This document shows, piece after piece, positions 7,436 through 14,211 of a DNA stretch of 15,816 nucleotides. Within the stretch, counting starts at the first letter, position 1; each line of letters opens with the position of its first letter. Origin of the DNA: Acidimicrobiia bacterium (GTDB lineage: Bacteria > Actinomycetota > Acidimicrobiia > Spongiisociales > UBA5794); contig JABDIW010000017.1 in assembly GCA_013003515.1 (NCBI GenBank), positions 1 to 15,816 on the forward strand, read 5' to 3'. A program made the position numbers and the translations under genes. The notes beneath the pieces are model-generated. The model was not told the origin of the DNA. It was given only the letters and a program-made list of their open reading frames with translations, and ran no database searches.

Positions 7436-8869
7436 ATGACAAATTCACTCGATTCTCTCATCATCGGTCAACAGGTCCGCCATCACCGCAAGCGACGCGG
7501 GCTCACATTGGAGGGTCTGGGGCAGCTCGTCGGCAAGCCGGCCTCCTACCTCTCCCTCCTCGAGAACGGCAAGCGGGAGCCCCGCATCGCGTTGCTCAAC
7601 GACATCGCTCACACTCTGGAGGTTCCGGTGTCGAGTTTGCTAGAGGCCGAGGCCCCTACCCGCCGCGCCCAAATGGAGATTGCACTCGAGCGAGCCCAGA
7701 ACGAGCCGTTGTACGCAGAGCTCGGACTCCCCCACCTCAAGGCCACGGCTCGCATGCCGGACACTGCACTCGAACACGTCCTCGGCCTCTACGAGGCACT
7801 CCGGGAGCGGACGCTGGCAGCGACCTCGACGCGGGAGGGAGCCCGGGTGGCCAACGCCGAGCTTCGCTCCGAGATGAAGCGCCGCGGCAACTACTTCGCC
7901 GAGATCGAGCAGGCCGCAGCCGATGCAGTGGCTGCCAGCGGGTACCAGGGCAGCCATGCCCTCACCGAGGGCGACATCAACCAGCTCGCCGCCCACTTCG
8001 GATTCACCGTGGCCAGGGAGCGGGATGTGCCGTCGTCGGTTCGCTCAGTGACCGATCTGCGTAACCGGCGCATCTACGTGCCCCAACGTGACTCCCTCAC
8101 CACCCGCAGCGCCCGCTCGGTGGTGATCCAGACACTGGGCCACTTCGCCCTCGGCCACGAGGACCCTGCCGACTTCAACGAGTTCCTCCGACAGCGCGTC
8201 GAGGCGAACTACTTCGCCGGAGCGGTGCTGATTCCCGAGGTCGCCGCGGTACCGATCCTGGCGAAAGCGAAGAAGGATCGTGACATCTCGGTGGAGGACT
8301 TGCGCGACCTGTTCTACGTGTCCTACGAGATGGCCGCTCACCGGCTCACCAATCTCGCCACCGAGCACCTCGACCTGAAGATGCACTTCGTGAGGTCCGA
8401 CGAGTCGGGCATCATCTGGAAGGCGTACGAGAACAACGACGTGCCCTTCCCCCAGGATGCCAACGGCGCCATCGAGGGCATGCGGCTGTGTCGCAAATGG
8501 GGCACTCGCCAGGCGTTCCACTCTCGCGACAAGTTCGACATCCACTATCAGTACACCGACACGGCGGACGGCACCTTCTGGTGCGGGACCCATGTCGAGG
8601 ACAACCGGGTCGCTGCGATCACCGCTGGAGCCGACTTCGCCGACGCACAGTTCTTCCGGGGCCGCGACACCAAACGCCACACGGTGTCGGGCTGTCCAGC
8701 GCCGACCTGCTGTCGCCGCCCCGACGACGAGGTCTCCAAACGCTGGGACGGATTGACGTGGCCGTCGGTGCGGCCGAATAGCCACGTCCTCGCCGCGATG
8801 CCGGTGGAGACCATCCCGGGGGTGGACCTGGCCGAGGTCTACGAGTTCCTCGAGACTCACGACTCCTGA
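7436..8869 (+). CDS. ramB: RamB/ScfR-type XRE transcriptional regulator of acyl-CoA/acetate metabolism
   Basis: A 477-residue DNA-binding regulator. Residues 8-65 form an XRE/Cro helix-turn-helix (RRGLTLEGLGQLVGKPASYL, then SLLENGKREPR). A middle ImmA/IrrE-like domain follows, with the conserved EANYFAGAVLIPE segment. The C-terminal short-chain fatty acyl-CoA regulator domain ends in a cysteine-rich part: Cys383 (FWCGTH) and CPAPTCC at 420-426. The zinc-peptidase HEXXH position reads QTLGH (Gln232 to His236, then ALGH), so the first His and the Glu are missing and peptidase activity is unlikely. In Corynebacterium RamB represses aceA, aceB and acetate-activation genes; RsPccR is a propionyl-CoA-linked relative. 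Divergence from aceBA strongly suggests it controls them, probably through an acyl-CoA ligand. AAGGA (7424-7428) supports the ATG. Its stop lies 1 base from the convergent dtd stop. The family is sure; the ligand is unknown. Confidence 0.88.
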   Translation: MTNSLDSLIIGQQVRHHRKRRGLTLEGLGQLVGKPASYLSLLENGKREPRIALLNDIAHTLEVPVSSLLEAEAPTRRAQMEIALERAQNEPLYAELGLPHLKATARMPDTALEHVLGLYEALRERTLAATSTREGARVANAELRSEMKRRGNYFAEIEQAAADAVAASGYQGSHALTEGDINQLAAHFGFTVARERDVPSSVRSVTDLRNRRIYVPQRDSLTTRSARSVVIQTLGHFALGHEDPADFNEFLRQRVEANYFAGAVLIPEVAAVPILAKAKKDRDISVEDLRDLFYVSYEMAAHRLTNLATEHLDLKMHFVRSDESGIIWKAYENNDVPFPQDANGAIEGMRLCRKWGTRQAFHSRDKFDIHYQYTDTADGTFWCGTHVEDNRVAAITAGADFADAQFFRGRDTKRHTVSGCPAPTCCRRPDDEVSKRWDGLTWPSVRPNSHVLAAMPVETIPGVDLAEVYEFLETHDS

Positions 8870-8870
8870 G

Positions 8871-9326
8871 TCAGACGACCTTCCCGTTCCGGGTCTCGAC
8901 GACAAGGGTGACGGGGCCGTCGTTGACAAGCGACACTTCCATGCGAGCCCCGAATGTGCCGGTGGCGACTTCGATCCCGGCACGCTGGAGACACCCCACT
9001 ACTTCATCGACGAGTGGTTCGGCGTGGTCGGGCGGAGCAGCGTCGGTGAACGACGGCCGCTTGCCACGTCGCACGTCACCCAGCAGCGTGAACTGACTGA
9101 CGACGAGGACGGCGCCACCGACATCGTCGACCGCCAGGTTCATCCTGCCCTCGGGGTCCGCGAACACTCGGAGTCCGGCGAGTTTGCCCGCCAGCGCCTC
9201 GGCGTCGGCTGGCCCGTCGTCGTGACCGACTCCCACCAGCACCATCAGCCCCTGCTCGATCTCCCCCACCGTGGCCCCATCAACCGTGACCGCAGCCCGG
9301 GTCACCCTCTGGACGACGGCCCTCAT
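8871..9326 (-). CDS. dtd: D-aminoacyl-tRNA deacylase
   Basis: It hydrolyses D-amino acids (and glycine mischarged on tRNA-Ala) from tRNA in the cytosol, a translation proofreading step. The 151-residue length is typical. It begins with the family's MRAVVQRVTRAAVTVDG and carries both active-site motifs: SQFTLLGD (77-84) and the cross-subunit NDGPVT (Gly137-Pro138-Val-Thr140). The start at 9326 is chosen from the protein N-terminus; an in-frame upstream extension of 68 codons is the shadow of the preceding gene. The ATG overlaps the stop of the DUF368 gene as ATGA and has no Shine-Dalgarno of its own, so translation is probably coupled to that gene. Apart from being last in the operon, there is no functional link to its neighbours that I can see. 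Confidence 0.95.
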   Translation of the reverse strand: MRAVVQRVTRAAVTVDGATVGEIEQGLMVLVGVGHDDGPADAEALAGKLAGLRVFADPEGRMNLAVDDVGGAVLVVSQFTLLGDVRRGKRPSFTDAAPPDHAEPLVDEVVGCLQRAGIEVATGTFGARMEVSLVNDGPVTLVVETRNGKVV

Positions 9327-10348
9327 CGGGATTTGGCGACGCGGGCAAGCATCAACACCGCGCCCACACCGACGATCCCCAGCACGATCGGCGTCAGGAT
9401 CGGGTCCGTAGGCGCGGCCAGGGCCGCCGACTCCGTGCCATCCGGCCACGGCCACAGAACTCGCAATGACCCCACCATGAGCCCCACAAGACCGGCCATC
9501 ACGATGTCGTGGTGGTGCTCGAGAAGCCAATGCAGGATCGACGAGAACAGGGCGAGACCGACGACGGCACCGACGCCGAACACCACGATCACGGCCAGCT
9601 CACGGTCACGGATGGCATCGATCACGTCGTCGTACATGCCGATGGCCAGGAGGATGAACGCACCCGACACGCCGGGCAGGATCATGGCGCAGATGGCAAC
9701 GGCTCCGGCGGCGAACACCACGAGCAGCGACGGTTCCGTGATGGGCCCGGACTGTATGCCGAGCACCAGGAACACGACCACGGCAGCGACGACGACGGCT
9801 GCCGCCTCGCGGACACCGGGGCGGTCGATGAGACGCCAGGCCACGTAGATGGAGGCGGCGACGAGACCGAAGAACAGCCCGGCGGTCTCCAGCGGATAGT
9901 CATCGCGCAACGCTCCGATCACCGACGCCAGGGTGACGATGGCGAGGGCGATGCCGGCCAGCACCGACAGCAGGAACGGCCACTCCACGGACTTGAATCT
10001 CGATACGAATCCGGACCCGTCACCGCGGAGCAGGCGCCCGAGGGCGTGGGAGCCGAGCCGGATGTTGGAGACCAGCCGGGGGTAGATGCCGAGCACCAGA
10101 GCCACCGTGCCGCCCGACACACCGGGAACGACATCGGCGGACCCCATGAGGAATCCCCGAGCGACGTCGGTGACGCGAGCGAGTGTGCGGTTCACGGGCG
10201 CGAGGCTAGGCGGGGTCGGTTCCACGCCATGGACACGCAAGATGGCGTCGGCCACGGCAAGGGCGTCCACCTCGTACTGCCCTGACTCGACGCTGCGCCG
10301 CAGTCGGTCGATGCGGTCCTGGGGCTCATGGGTCGACACGATGCGCAA
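9323..10348 (-). CDS. popT: DUF368 membrane protein (PopT-type undecaprenyl-phosphate translocase) with FlgM-like N-terminus
   Basis: 341 residues with the DUF368 signature in two internal repeats: GFLMGSADVVPGVSGGT (65-81, PGVSGG at 75-80) and CAMILPGVSGAF (220-231). About eight hydrophobic membrane segments run from residue 63 to the C-terminus. DUF368 proteins (PopT), like DedA-family UptA, were shown to return undecaprenyl phosphate across the cytoplasmic membrane for envelope synthesis. Residues 1-60 are hydrophilic; residues 12-40, including IDRLRRSVESGQYEVDA then VADAIL, strongly resemble the C-terminal helices of the anti-sigma factor FlgM. The start is uncertain: TTG at 10348 (given) or GTG at 10339, neither with a clear ribosome site. 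A GTG near codon 52 would remove the FlgM-like part, but that stretch has coding-type GC-rich third positions. It lies 26 bp after the NfnB-like gene and overlaps dtd by 4 bp. Confidence 0.85.
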   Translation of the reverse strand: MRIVSTHEPQDRIDRLRRSVESGQYEVDALAVADAILRVHGVEPTPPSLAPVNRTLARVTDVARGFLMGSADVVPGVSGGTVALVLGIYPRLVSNIRLGSHALGRLLRGDGSGFVSRFKSVEWPFLLSVLAGIALAIVTLASVIGALRDDYPLETAGLFFGLVAASIYVAWRLIDRPGVREAAAVVVAAVVVFLVLGIQSGPITEPSLLVVFAAGAVAICAMILPGVSGAFILLAIGMYDDVIDAIRDRELAVIVVFGVGAVVGLALFSSILHWLLEHHHDIVMAGLVGLMVGSLRVLWPWPDGTESAALAAPTDPILTPIVLGIVGVGAVLMLARVAKSR

Positions 10349-10374
10349 ATGTACCGCGCCCGATGCGTTGGGAG

Positions 10375-11763
10375 TCAGGCACCGACCAGGTATTCGTTGA
10401 TGGCGGCTGCCGCCCTTCTCCCGGCCCCCATCGCCAGGATCACTGTTGCTCCGCCGGTGACGATGTCGCCTCCGGCGTACACCCCGGTCTTGTTCGTTGC
10501 CCCGCCGTCGTCGACAACCAGGGTTCCCCGGCGGCCAACCTCGAGGTCCGGGGAGGCGTTGGTGAGGAGAGGGTTGGGAGCGTTACCGATGGCGACGATG
10601 GCCAGCGACACATCTGTCTCGAACGTGTCCCCCTCCAGGGGCACTGGCGATCGGCGCCCGGACTCATCGGGTTCCCCCAGCTCCATCCGTTGGAGCACAA
10701 CCGAGGTCAACTTGCCCTCGTCGTTTCCGCGCAGCTCCAGAGGTGAGGTCAACAGCTCGAACACGACGCCCTCCTCCTTGGCGTGTTCGATCTCCTCGCG
10801 CCGTGCCGGCAGCTCCTCATCGGAGCGTCGATAGAACACGGTGACCGACCCCGCCCCGAGCCGCACCGCGGACCGGGCAGCGTCCATGGCGGTGTTTCCT
10901 CCACCGAAGACGGCCACTGGGAGACCGCCGATGTCGATGATGGGTGTCTCCGAGTCGGGCTCGTAGGCCTTCATCAGGTTGAGCCGGGTGAGGAACTCGT
11001 TGGCGGAGAACACCCCGATGAGGTGCTCACCGGGGACGTTGAGGAACCGGGGAAGTCCCGCCCCCACCCCTATGAACACTGCGTCGTGGGTGACGAGCAA
11101 GTCGTCGAGCGAGTCGGAGGCTCCGATGACCACGTCGGTCTCGAATGCGACCCCCTGTGCTTCGAGTCGGCCGATCTCGTCGGCAACGACCGACTTGGGA
11201 AGACGGAACTCGGGGATCCCGTACACGAGGACTCCCCCGAGCTCGTGGAGTGCTTCGAAGACCGTCACGTCGTGACCGGCTCGGGCGAGGTCTCCGGCGC
11301 AGGCGAGTCCGGCAGGACCGCTGCCGACGATGGCCACCTTGTGACCGGTCGTCTCGGCTGCGGGAGCCGCCGGCGGGATGTAGTCGGCCACGAACCGCTC
11401 GATGGCGCCGATCGCGATCGGATCGCGCTTGCGGCCCATGACACAGGCTCCCTCGCACTGCCGCTCCTGGGGGCACACCCGGCCACAAATCGAAGGCAGC
11501 GAGTTGTCTGCAGCGACGATCTCGGCGGCCTCGGCGAACCGACCCTCTGCCACGTGCTCGATGAGATCGACGATCTGGACGCCCACAGGGCACTCGTCGA
11601 CACACGGGGGGCGCCGGCACAACAGACACCGGGATGCTTCGGTGACGACGGCTCCCGCGTCGAAGCCGAGGGCCACCTCCTCGAAGTCGTTGCGCCGCTC
11701 GTCCGCCGGCCGCGTCGGCATTGCCGTGCGGCTCATGGCGAGGCGTTCCTTACGCGTGGGCAT
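10375..11763 (-). CDS. NfnB/SudA-like NADPH-dependent flavo-iron-sulfur oxidoreductase (GltD family)
   Basis: 462 residues. The N-terminal iron-sulfur domain has two four-cysteine sets: CLLCRRPPCVDECP (Cys46, 49, 54, 58) and CGRVCPQERQCEGAC (Cys93, 97, 103, 107). An FAD Rossmann fold follows (VGSGPAG, 146-152), then an NADP-binding fold (FGGGNTAMDAARSAV, near 286-300) with YRRSDEELPARREE, and a C-terminal FAD segment GVYAGGDIVTGGATV. This layout is shared by the glutamate synthase small subunit, sulfide dehydrogenase SudA and NfnB. The NfnA/SudB-like gene just upstream, and the absence of a glutamate synthase large subunit, favour an NfnAB/SudBA complex, that is, NADH-dependent ferredoxin:NADP+ oxidoreductase. 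The start at 11763 is chosen for AGGAG (11771-11775), 7 bases upstream; it overlaps the previous gene by 14 bp. ATG 11736 is an alternative. Whether it bifurcates electrons cannot be read from the sequence. Confidence 0.85.
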   Translation of the reverse strand: MPTRKERLAMSRTAMPTRPADERRNDFEEVALGFDAGAVVTEASRCLLCRRPPCVDECPVGVQIVDLIEHVAEGRFAEAAEIVAADNSLPSICGRVCPQERQCEGACVMGRKRDPIAIGAIERFVADYIPPAAPAAETTGHKVAIVGSGPAGLACAGDLARAGHDVTVFEALHELGGVLVYGIPEFRLPKSVVADEIGRLEAQGVAFETDVVIGASDSLDDLLVTHDAVFIGVGAGLPRFLNVPGEHLIGVFSANEFLTRLNLMKAYEPDSETPIIDIGGLPVAVFGGGNTAMDAARSAVRLGAGSVTVFYRRSDEELPARREEIEHAKEEGVVFELLTSPLELRGNDEGKLTSVVLQRMELGEPDESGRRSPVPLEGDTFETDVSLAIVAIGNAPNPLLTNASPDLEVGRRGTLVVDDGGATNKTGVYAGGDIVTGGATVILAMGAGRRAAAAINEYLVGA

Positions 11764-12580
11764 CGGACGGCTCCTGACGATGACACGCCTCGAACTCGAG
11801 ATAGGCGCGATTGCGGAGGTCGAGTATGTCGAAATCGACCTGATGCCCGTCGAACTCGGGCCCATCGACACAGGCGAAGCGGGTTTCGCCGCCGACCAGC
11901 ACCCGACATCCCCCACACATCCCGGTTCCGTCCACCATGATCGGGTTGAGCGACACGACGGTGGGTATGGCTTGGGGGCGGGTGACCTCGGCGACTCCAC
12001 GCATCATCGGGATCGGGCCGACTGCGATGACCCGATCGATGGTGCGCTCGGTGATCAGATCGGCGAGCGCGTCGGTGACGAACCCGTGGCGGCCCTTCGT
12101 TCCGTCGTCGGTGGTGACGATGACCTGGCCTGCCACCTGACGCATCTCGTCCTCGAGGATCACCAGCTCCTTCGTCCGGGCGCCGATGATGGCGACGACG
12201 TCGTTGCCCTCTGCCGCCAGGGCCACCGCGGCTGGATAGGCGATCGCCGTGCCGACGCCACCCCCGACGACGGCCACCGTGCCGTATGCCTCCACGTCGG
12301 TGGGTCGACCGAGCGGGCCGACCACATCGGGAAGCTCGTCGCCGGCTCCAAGACCGGCCATGACCGAAGTCGTGTGCCCGACCGCCTGGACGATCAACTC
12401 GATCCATCCAGCATCGGCATCTGCGTCCGAGACGGTGAGCGGGATCCTCTCGCCGTTGGCTTCGACCCTGACGATGACGAACTGGCCGGCACGGTGAGAG
12501 CGGGCCACTCGGGGAGCTGAGACCCGGAACCGCGTCACCTGTGGCGCCAGCGGTTCGGTGGCCAGGATCGCGAAGCTCAT
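11750..12580 (-). CDS. NfnA/SudB-like ferredoxin-NAD(P) reductase subunit
   Basis: 276 residues of the ferredoxin-NADP reductase/PyrK-like family. The FAD-binding beta-barrel has RAGQFV (30-35) and RIPLT (45-49). The NAD(H)-binding domain has VVGGGVGTAIAYP (104-116). The C-terminal [2Fe-2S] region reads VDGTGMCGGCRVLV with Cys222, Cys225 and later Cys237, plus Asp217 at the position where NfnA-type proteins use an aspartate ligand. Length and layout match the small NfnA/SudB subunit (about 278 residues). It is first in the operon, directly before the NfnB/SudA-like gene, and the pair presumably forms a heterodimer moving electrons between NADH, NADPH and ferredoxin. The ATG at 12580 is chosen from the protein's MSFAILATEPLAP start; GTG at 12589 is a close alternative and ATG 12652 an unlikely longer one. 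The ribosome site is weak. Dihydroorotate dehydrogenase electron-transfer subunit PyrK is excluded by the partner gene. Confidence 0.85.
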   Translation of the reverse strand: MSFAILATEPLAPQVTRFRVSAPRVARSHRAGQFVIVRVEANGERIPLTVSDADADAGWIELIVQAVGHTTSVMAGLGAGDELPDVVGPLGRPTDVEAYGTVAVVGGGVGTAIAYPAAVALAAEGNDVVAIIGARTKELVILEDEMRQVAGQVIVTTDDGTKGRHGFVTDALADLITERTIDRVIAVGPIPMMRGVAEVTRPQAIPTVVSLNPIMVDGTGMCGGCRVLVGGETRFACVDGPEFDGHQVDFDILDLRNRAYLEFEACHRQEPSDAHA

Positions 12581-12627
12581 AGGACTCACGATGTCCGCGT
12601 CCCCCAAGCGGTGCCAGGGGCGATCAT

Positions 12628-12641
12628 CCCAATCGATTGGG
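12628..12641. promoter_or_regulatory. 14-bp perfect palindrome, candidate operator
   Basis: CCCAATCGATTGGG is perfectly self-complementary with its centre between 12634 and 12635. It sits 48 bp upstream of the chosen nfnA-like start and 125 bp upstream of the RCK gene start. The regulator is unknown. If the longer nfnA-like start at 12652 were used, the palindrome would be coding, which I consider less likely. Confidence 0.5.
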
Positions 12642-12727
12642 GCCGCAGGCACCCATCGCCACGGCCGATCGGCACCACGACATTGCGACCCTCGATCAAG
12701 TCGAGCCAGGGCCGAAGTGGCTCATCG

Positions 12728-12758
12728 GCCATAATGGCGGCACCCCACCCAGGAAGGA
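12728..12758 (+). promoter_or_regulatory. -10 box and ribosome binding site of the RCK-antiporter operon
   Basis: CATAAT (12730-12735) is one base from TATAAT and lies within the odd palindrome GCCAT-A-ATGGC (12728-12738), which might itself be an operator. No good -35 is visible. AGGAAGGA (12751-12758) is a strong Shine-Dalgarno sequence 7 bases before TTG at 12766, which fixes the start of the RCK gene against a longer open frame from 12637. Confidence 0.55.
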
Positions 12759-12765
12759 CCGGCGA

Positions 12766-14211
12766 TTGAAGGCCATCGTGGTCGGTGCCGGCGGCACCTC
12801 ACGCGAACTGCTGCGACGGCTCGGAGAGCGATGGGACGTCACCCTCATCGACACCGATGAAGGCCGTCTCGAGCTCGCCGCCGAGCTGCGAGCCGTAGAT
12901 ACGCTTGTCGGCGACGGATCGAGTCGCCTGGTCCTCAAGCGGGCGGGCCTCGAGGAGGCCGATGCAGTCATCGCCGCCAGCAACGACGACGACGCCAACC
13001 TCGAAGCCGTCGGCCATGCCATGGAATCGGGCGTGATGCGGATCGTCGCCGTTGCCGCCGACCCCGAGCGACTCGGCGACTACCGCGACCTCGACATCAC
13101 CGCGTTCGCTCCCGACTCGCTGGTGGCGCGCAACATCGAAACCCAGCTCGAACCCCGCCGGGTTGCCTCGACGACCTTCGCCGACGGCAAGGCCGAGGCG
13201 ATCGAGTTCGTGATCTCCCCCGACTCACCGGTTCGGGGCAAGGCTCTCAGGGAGCTGCACTCCGAGAGCTGGGTGGTCGCTGCCGTCCTCCGCGACGGTC
13301 AGCTCATCGTTCCTCACGGCTACACGAGGCTCGAGGCACGAGACCGGGTGACGGTGGTCGGTTCGGCTCAGGACTACGCCACCATCGTCCACGTCTTCAC
13401 GTCGGGTGAGTCACGGTTCCCGCTCAACTACGGCAAGAACGTGCTCGTCGCCGTCTCGTCGGTCGATGACATCGCCGGGCCGTTCGCAGAGGCGATGTCG
13501 CTGGTGCGCAACAGCGAGGCAGAAACGCTGGTCGTGGCGCACCGAGATCCGGCATCGACCCGTGACGACTCCATGATCGAAGAGATCAACAGCGTCATCG
13601 AGGCCGCACGGGACGCCGCCGAAGGCGTGGAGCTCGAGTTCAGGCCCGTGGACGGAGCGGCCAACCAGGGCCTCTTCGAGGTGCCGCAGTCCGAGAGCAT
13701 CGGCGTCGTCGTCGTTCCCGCCCCTTCGGGCGGCGACGTGACAGGCCGAATCCGCGTTGCCCGGGCCCTCAACTCGCTTCGCGAGATCGATCGTCCGGTG
13801 CTGTTCTCGCGGGCAACCCACCCCTACTCGTCGATCCTCGCCCCGGCACGGCGCACCGCGGCGGGCGAGTCTGCCGGCCGAGCCGCCATCGACATCGCCG
13901 CAACCACCGGAGCCACGCTCGCCGGAGTCGCCGTGGTCCCACCCTCGTTCGTCTCCGGCGCAGGCGCCATCGAGGACGCCCGGCGGGCCACCGCGTGGCT
14001 TCGTGAAGAGGCGGCCGTTCAGGGAATCACCGTTCGGCGCAAGATCCGGCAGGGGAACCCGATCAGGGTGATCGAGGAACTCGCCAACGCAGCGAGTCTC
14101 GTCGTGCTCCCCTTCCCGAACAATCGATCCACCGTGTTCCGTCCGGCGATCGCCGAGCACGTCCTGCGCAGAACCCGCGTGTCGACTCTGCTCGTACCTC
14201 AGCGCGACTGA
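12766..14211 (+). CDS. RCK (TrkA-N/TrkA-C) protein with C-terminal USP-like domains
   Basis: 481 residues from a TTG start with the strong ribosome site AGGAAGGA. Residues 1-125 are a TrkA-N/RCK_N Rossmann domain: MKAIVVGAGGTS (GXGXXS, the last Gly replaced by Ser), Asp29 at the end of strand 2 for the nucleotide ribose, VGDGSS (48-53) and DAVIAASNDDDANL. Residues 135-212 are a TrkA-C/RCK_C domain (DSPVRGKALRELH to RDRVTVVGS), which typically binds a regulatory ligand such as a nucleotide or ion. Residues 225-350 and 355-480 look like two universal stress protein-type domains (KNVLVAVSSVDD; ILAPARRTAAGESAGRAAID, and STLLVP at the end). There is no membrane segment, so it is a soluble partner. 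The 1-base overlap with the downstream antiporter gene (TGATG) indicates it gates that transporter in response to NAD(H) or another nucleotide; this is inferred from families such as KhtTU and AmhTM. Confidence 0.85.
   Translation: MKAIVVGAGGTSRELLRRLGERWDVTLIDTDEGRLELAAELRAVDTLVGDGSSRLVLKRAGLEEADAVIAASNDDDANLEAVGHAMESGVMRIVAVAADPERLGDYRDLDITAFAPDSLVARNIETQLEPRRVASTTFADGKAEAIEFVISPDSPVRGKALRELHSESWVVAAVLRDGQLIVPHGYTRLEARDRVTVVGSAQDYATIVHVFTSGESRFPLNYGKNVLVAVSSVDDIAGPFAEAMSLVRNSEAETLVVAHRDPASTRDDSMIEEINSVIEAARDAAEGVELEFRPVDGAANQGLFEVPQSESIGVVVVPAPSGGDVTGRIRVARALNSLREIDRPVLFSRATHPYSSILAPARRTAAGESAGRAAIDIAATTGATLAGVAVVPPSFVSGAGAIEDARRATAWLREEAAVQGITVRRKIRQGNPIRVIEELANAASLVVLPFPNNRSTVFRPAIAEHVLRRTRVSTLLVPQRD

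Larger units (their letters stand above)
12581..12765. promoter_or_regulatory. Divergent control region between the nfnA-like and RCK genes
   Basis: This 185-bp gap separates two operons reading outward. It holds a 14-bp perfect palindrome and, nearer the RCK gene, a -10-like box inside a smaller palindrome, each listed separately. For the leftward operon I see only a weak GATGAT -10-like sequence on the minus strand (12626 to 12621) and no good -35. Confidence 0.55.

Noticed and set aside
9327..9530. 68-residue N-terminal extension of dtd
   Set aside because: It overlaps the end of the DUF368 gene in another frame, and family members begin at MRAVVQRV.
10375..11763. Glutamate synthase small subunit (gltD)
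   Set aside because: No large subunit gene is adjacent, and the partner is an NfnA/SudB-like reductase. It remains possible only if the large subunit lies elsewhere.
12637..12765. N-terminal extension of the RCK protein from ATG 12637
   Set aside because: The strong AGGAAGGA before TTG 12766 and the RCK Rossmann strand starting right there fix the start; the extension would also cover a likely promoter.
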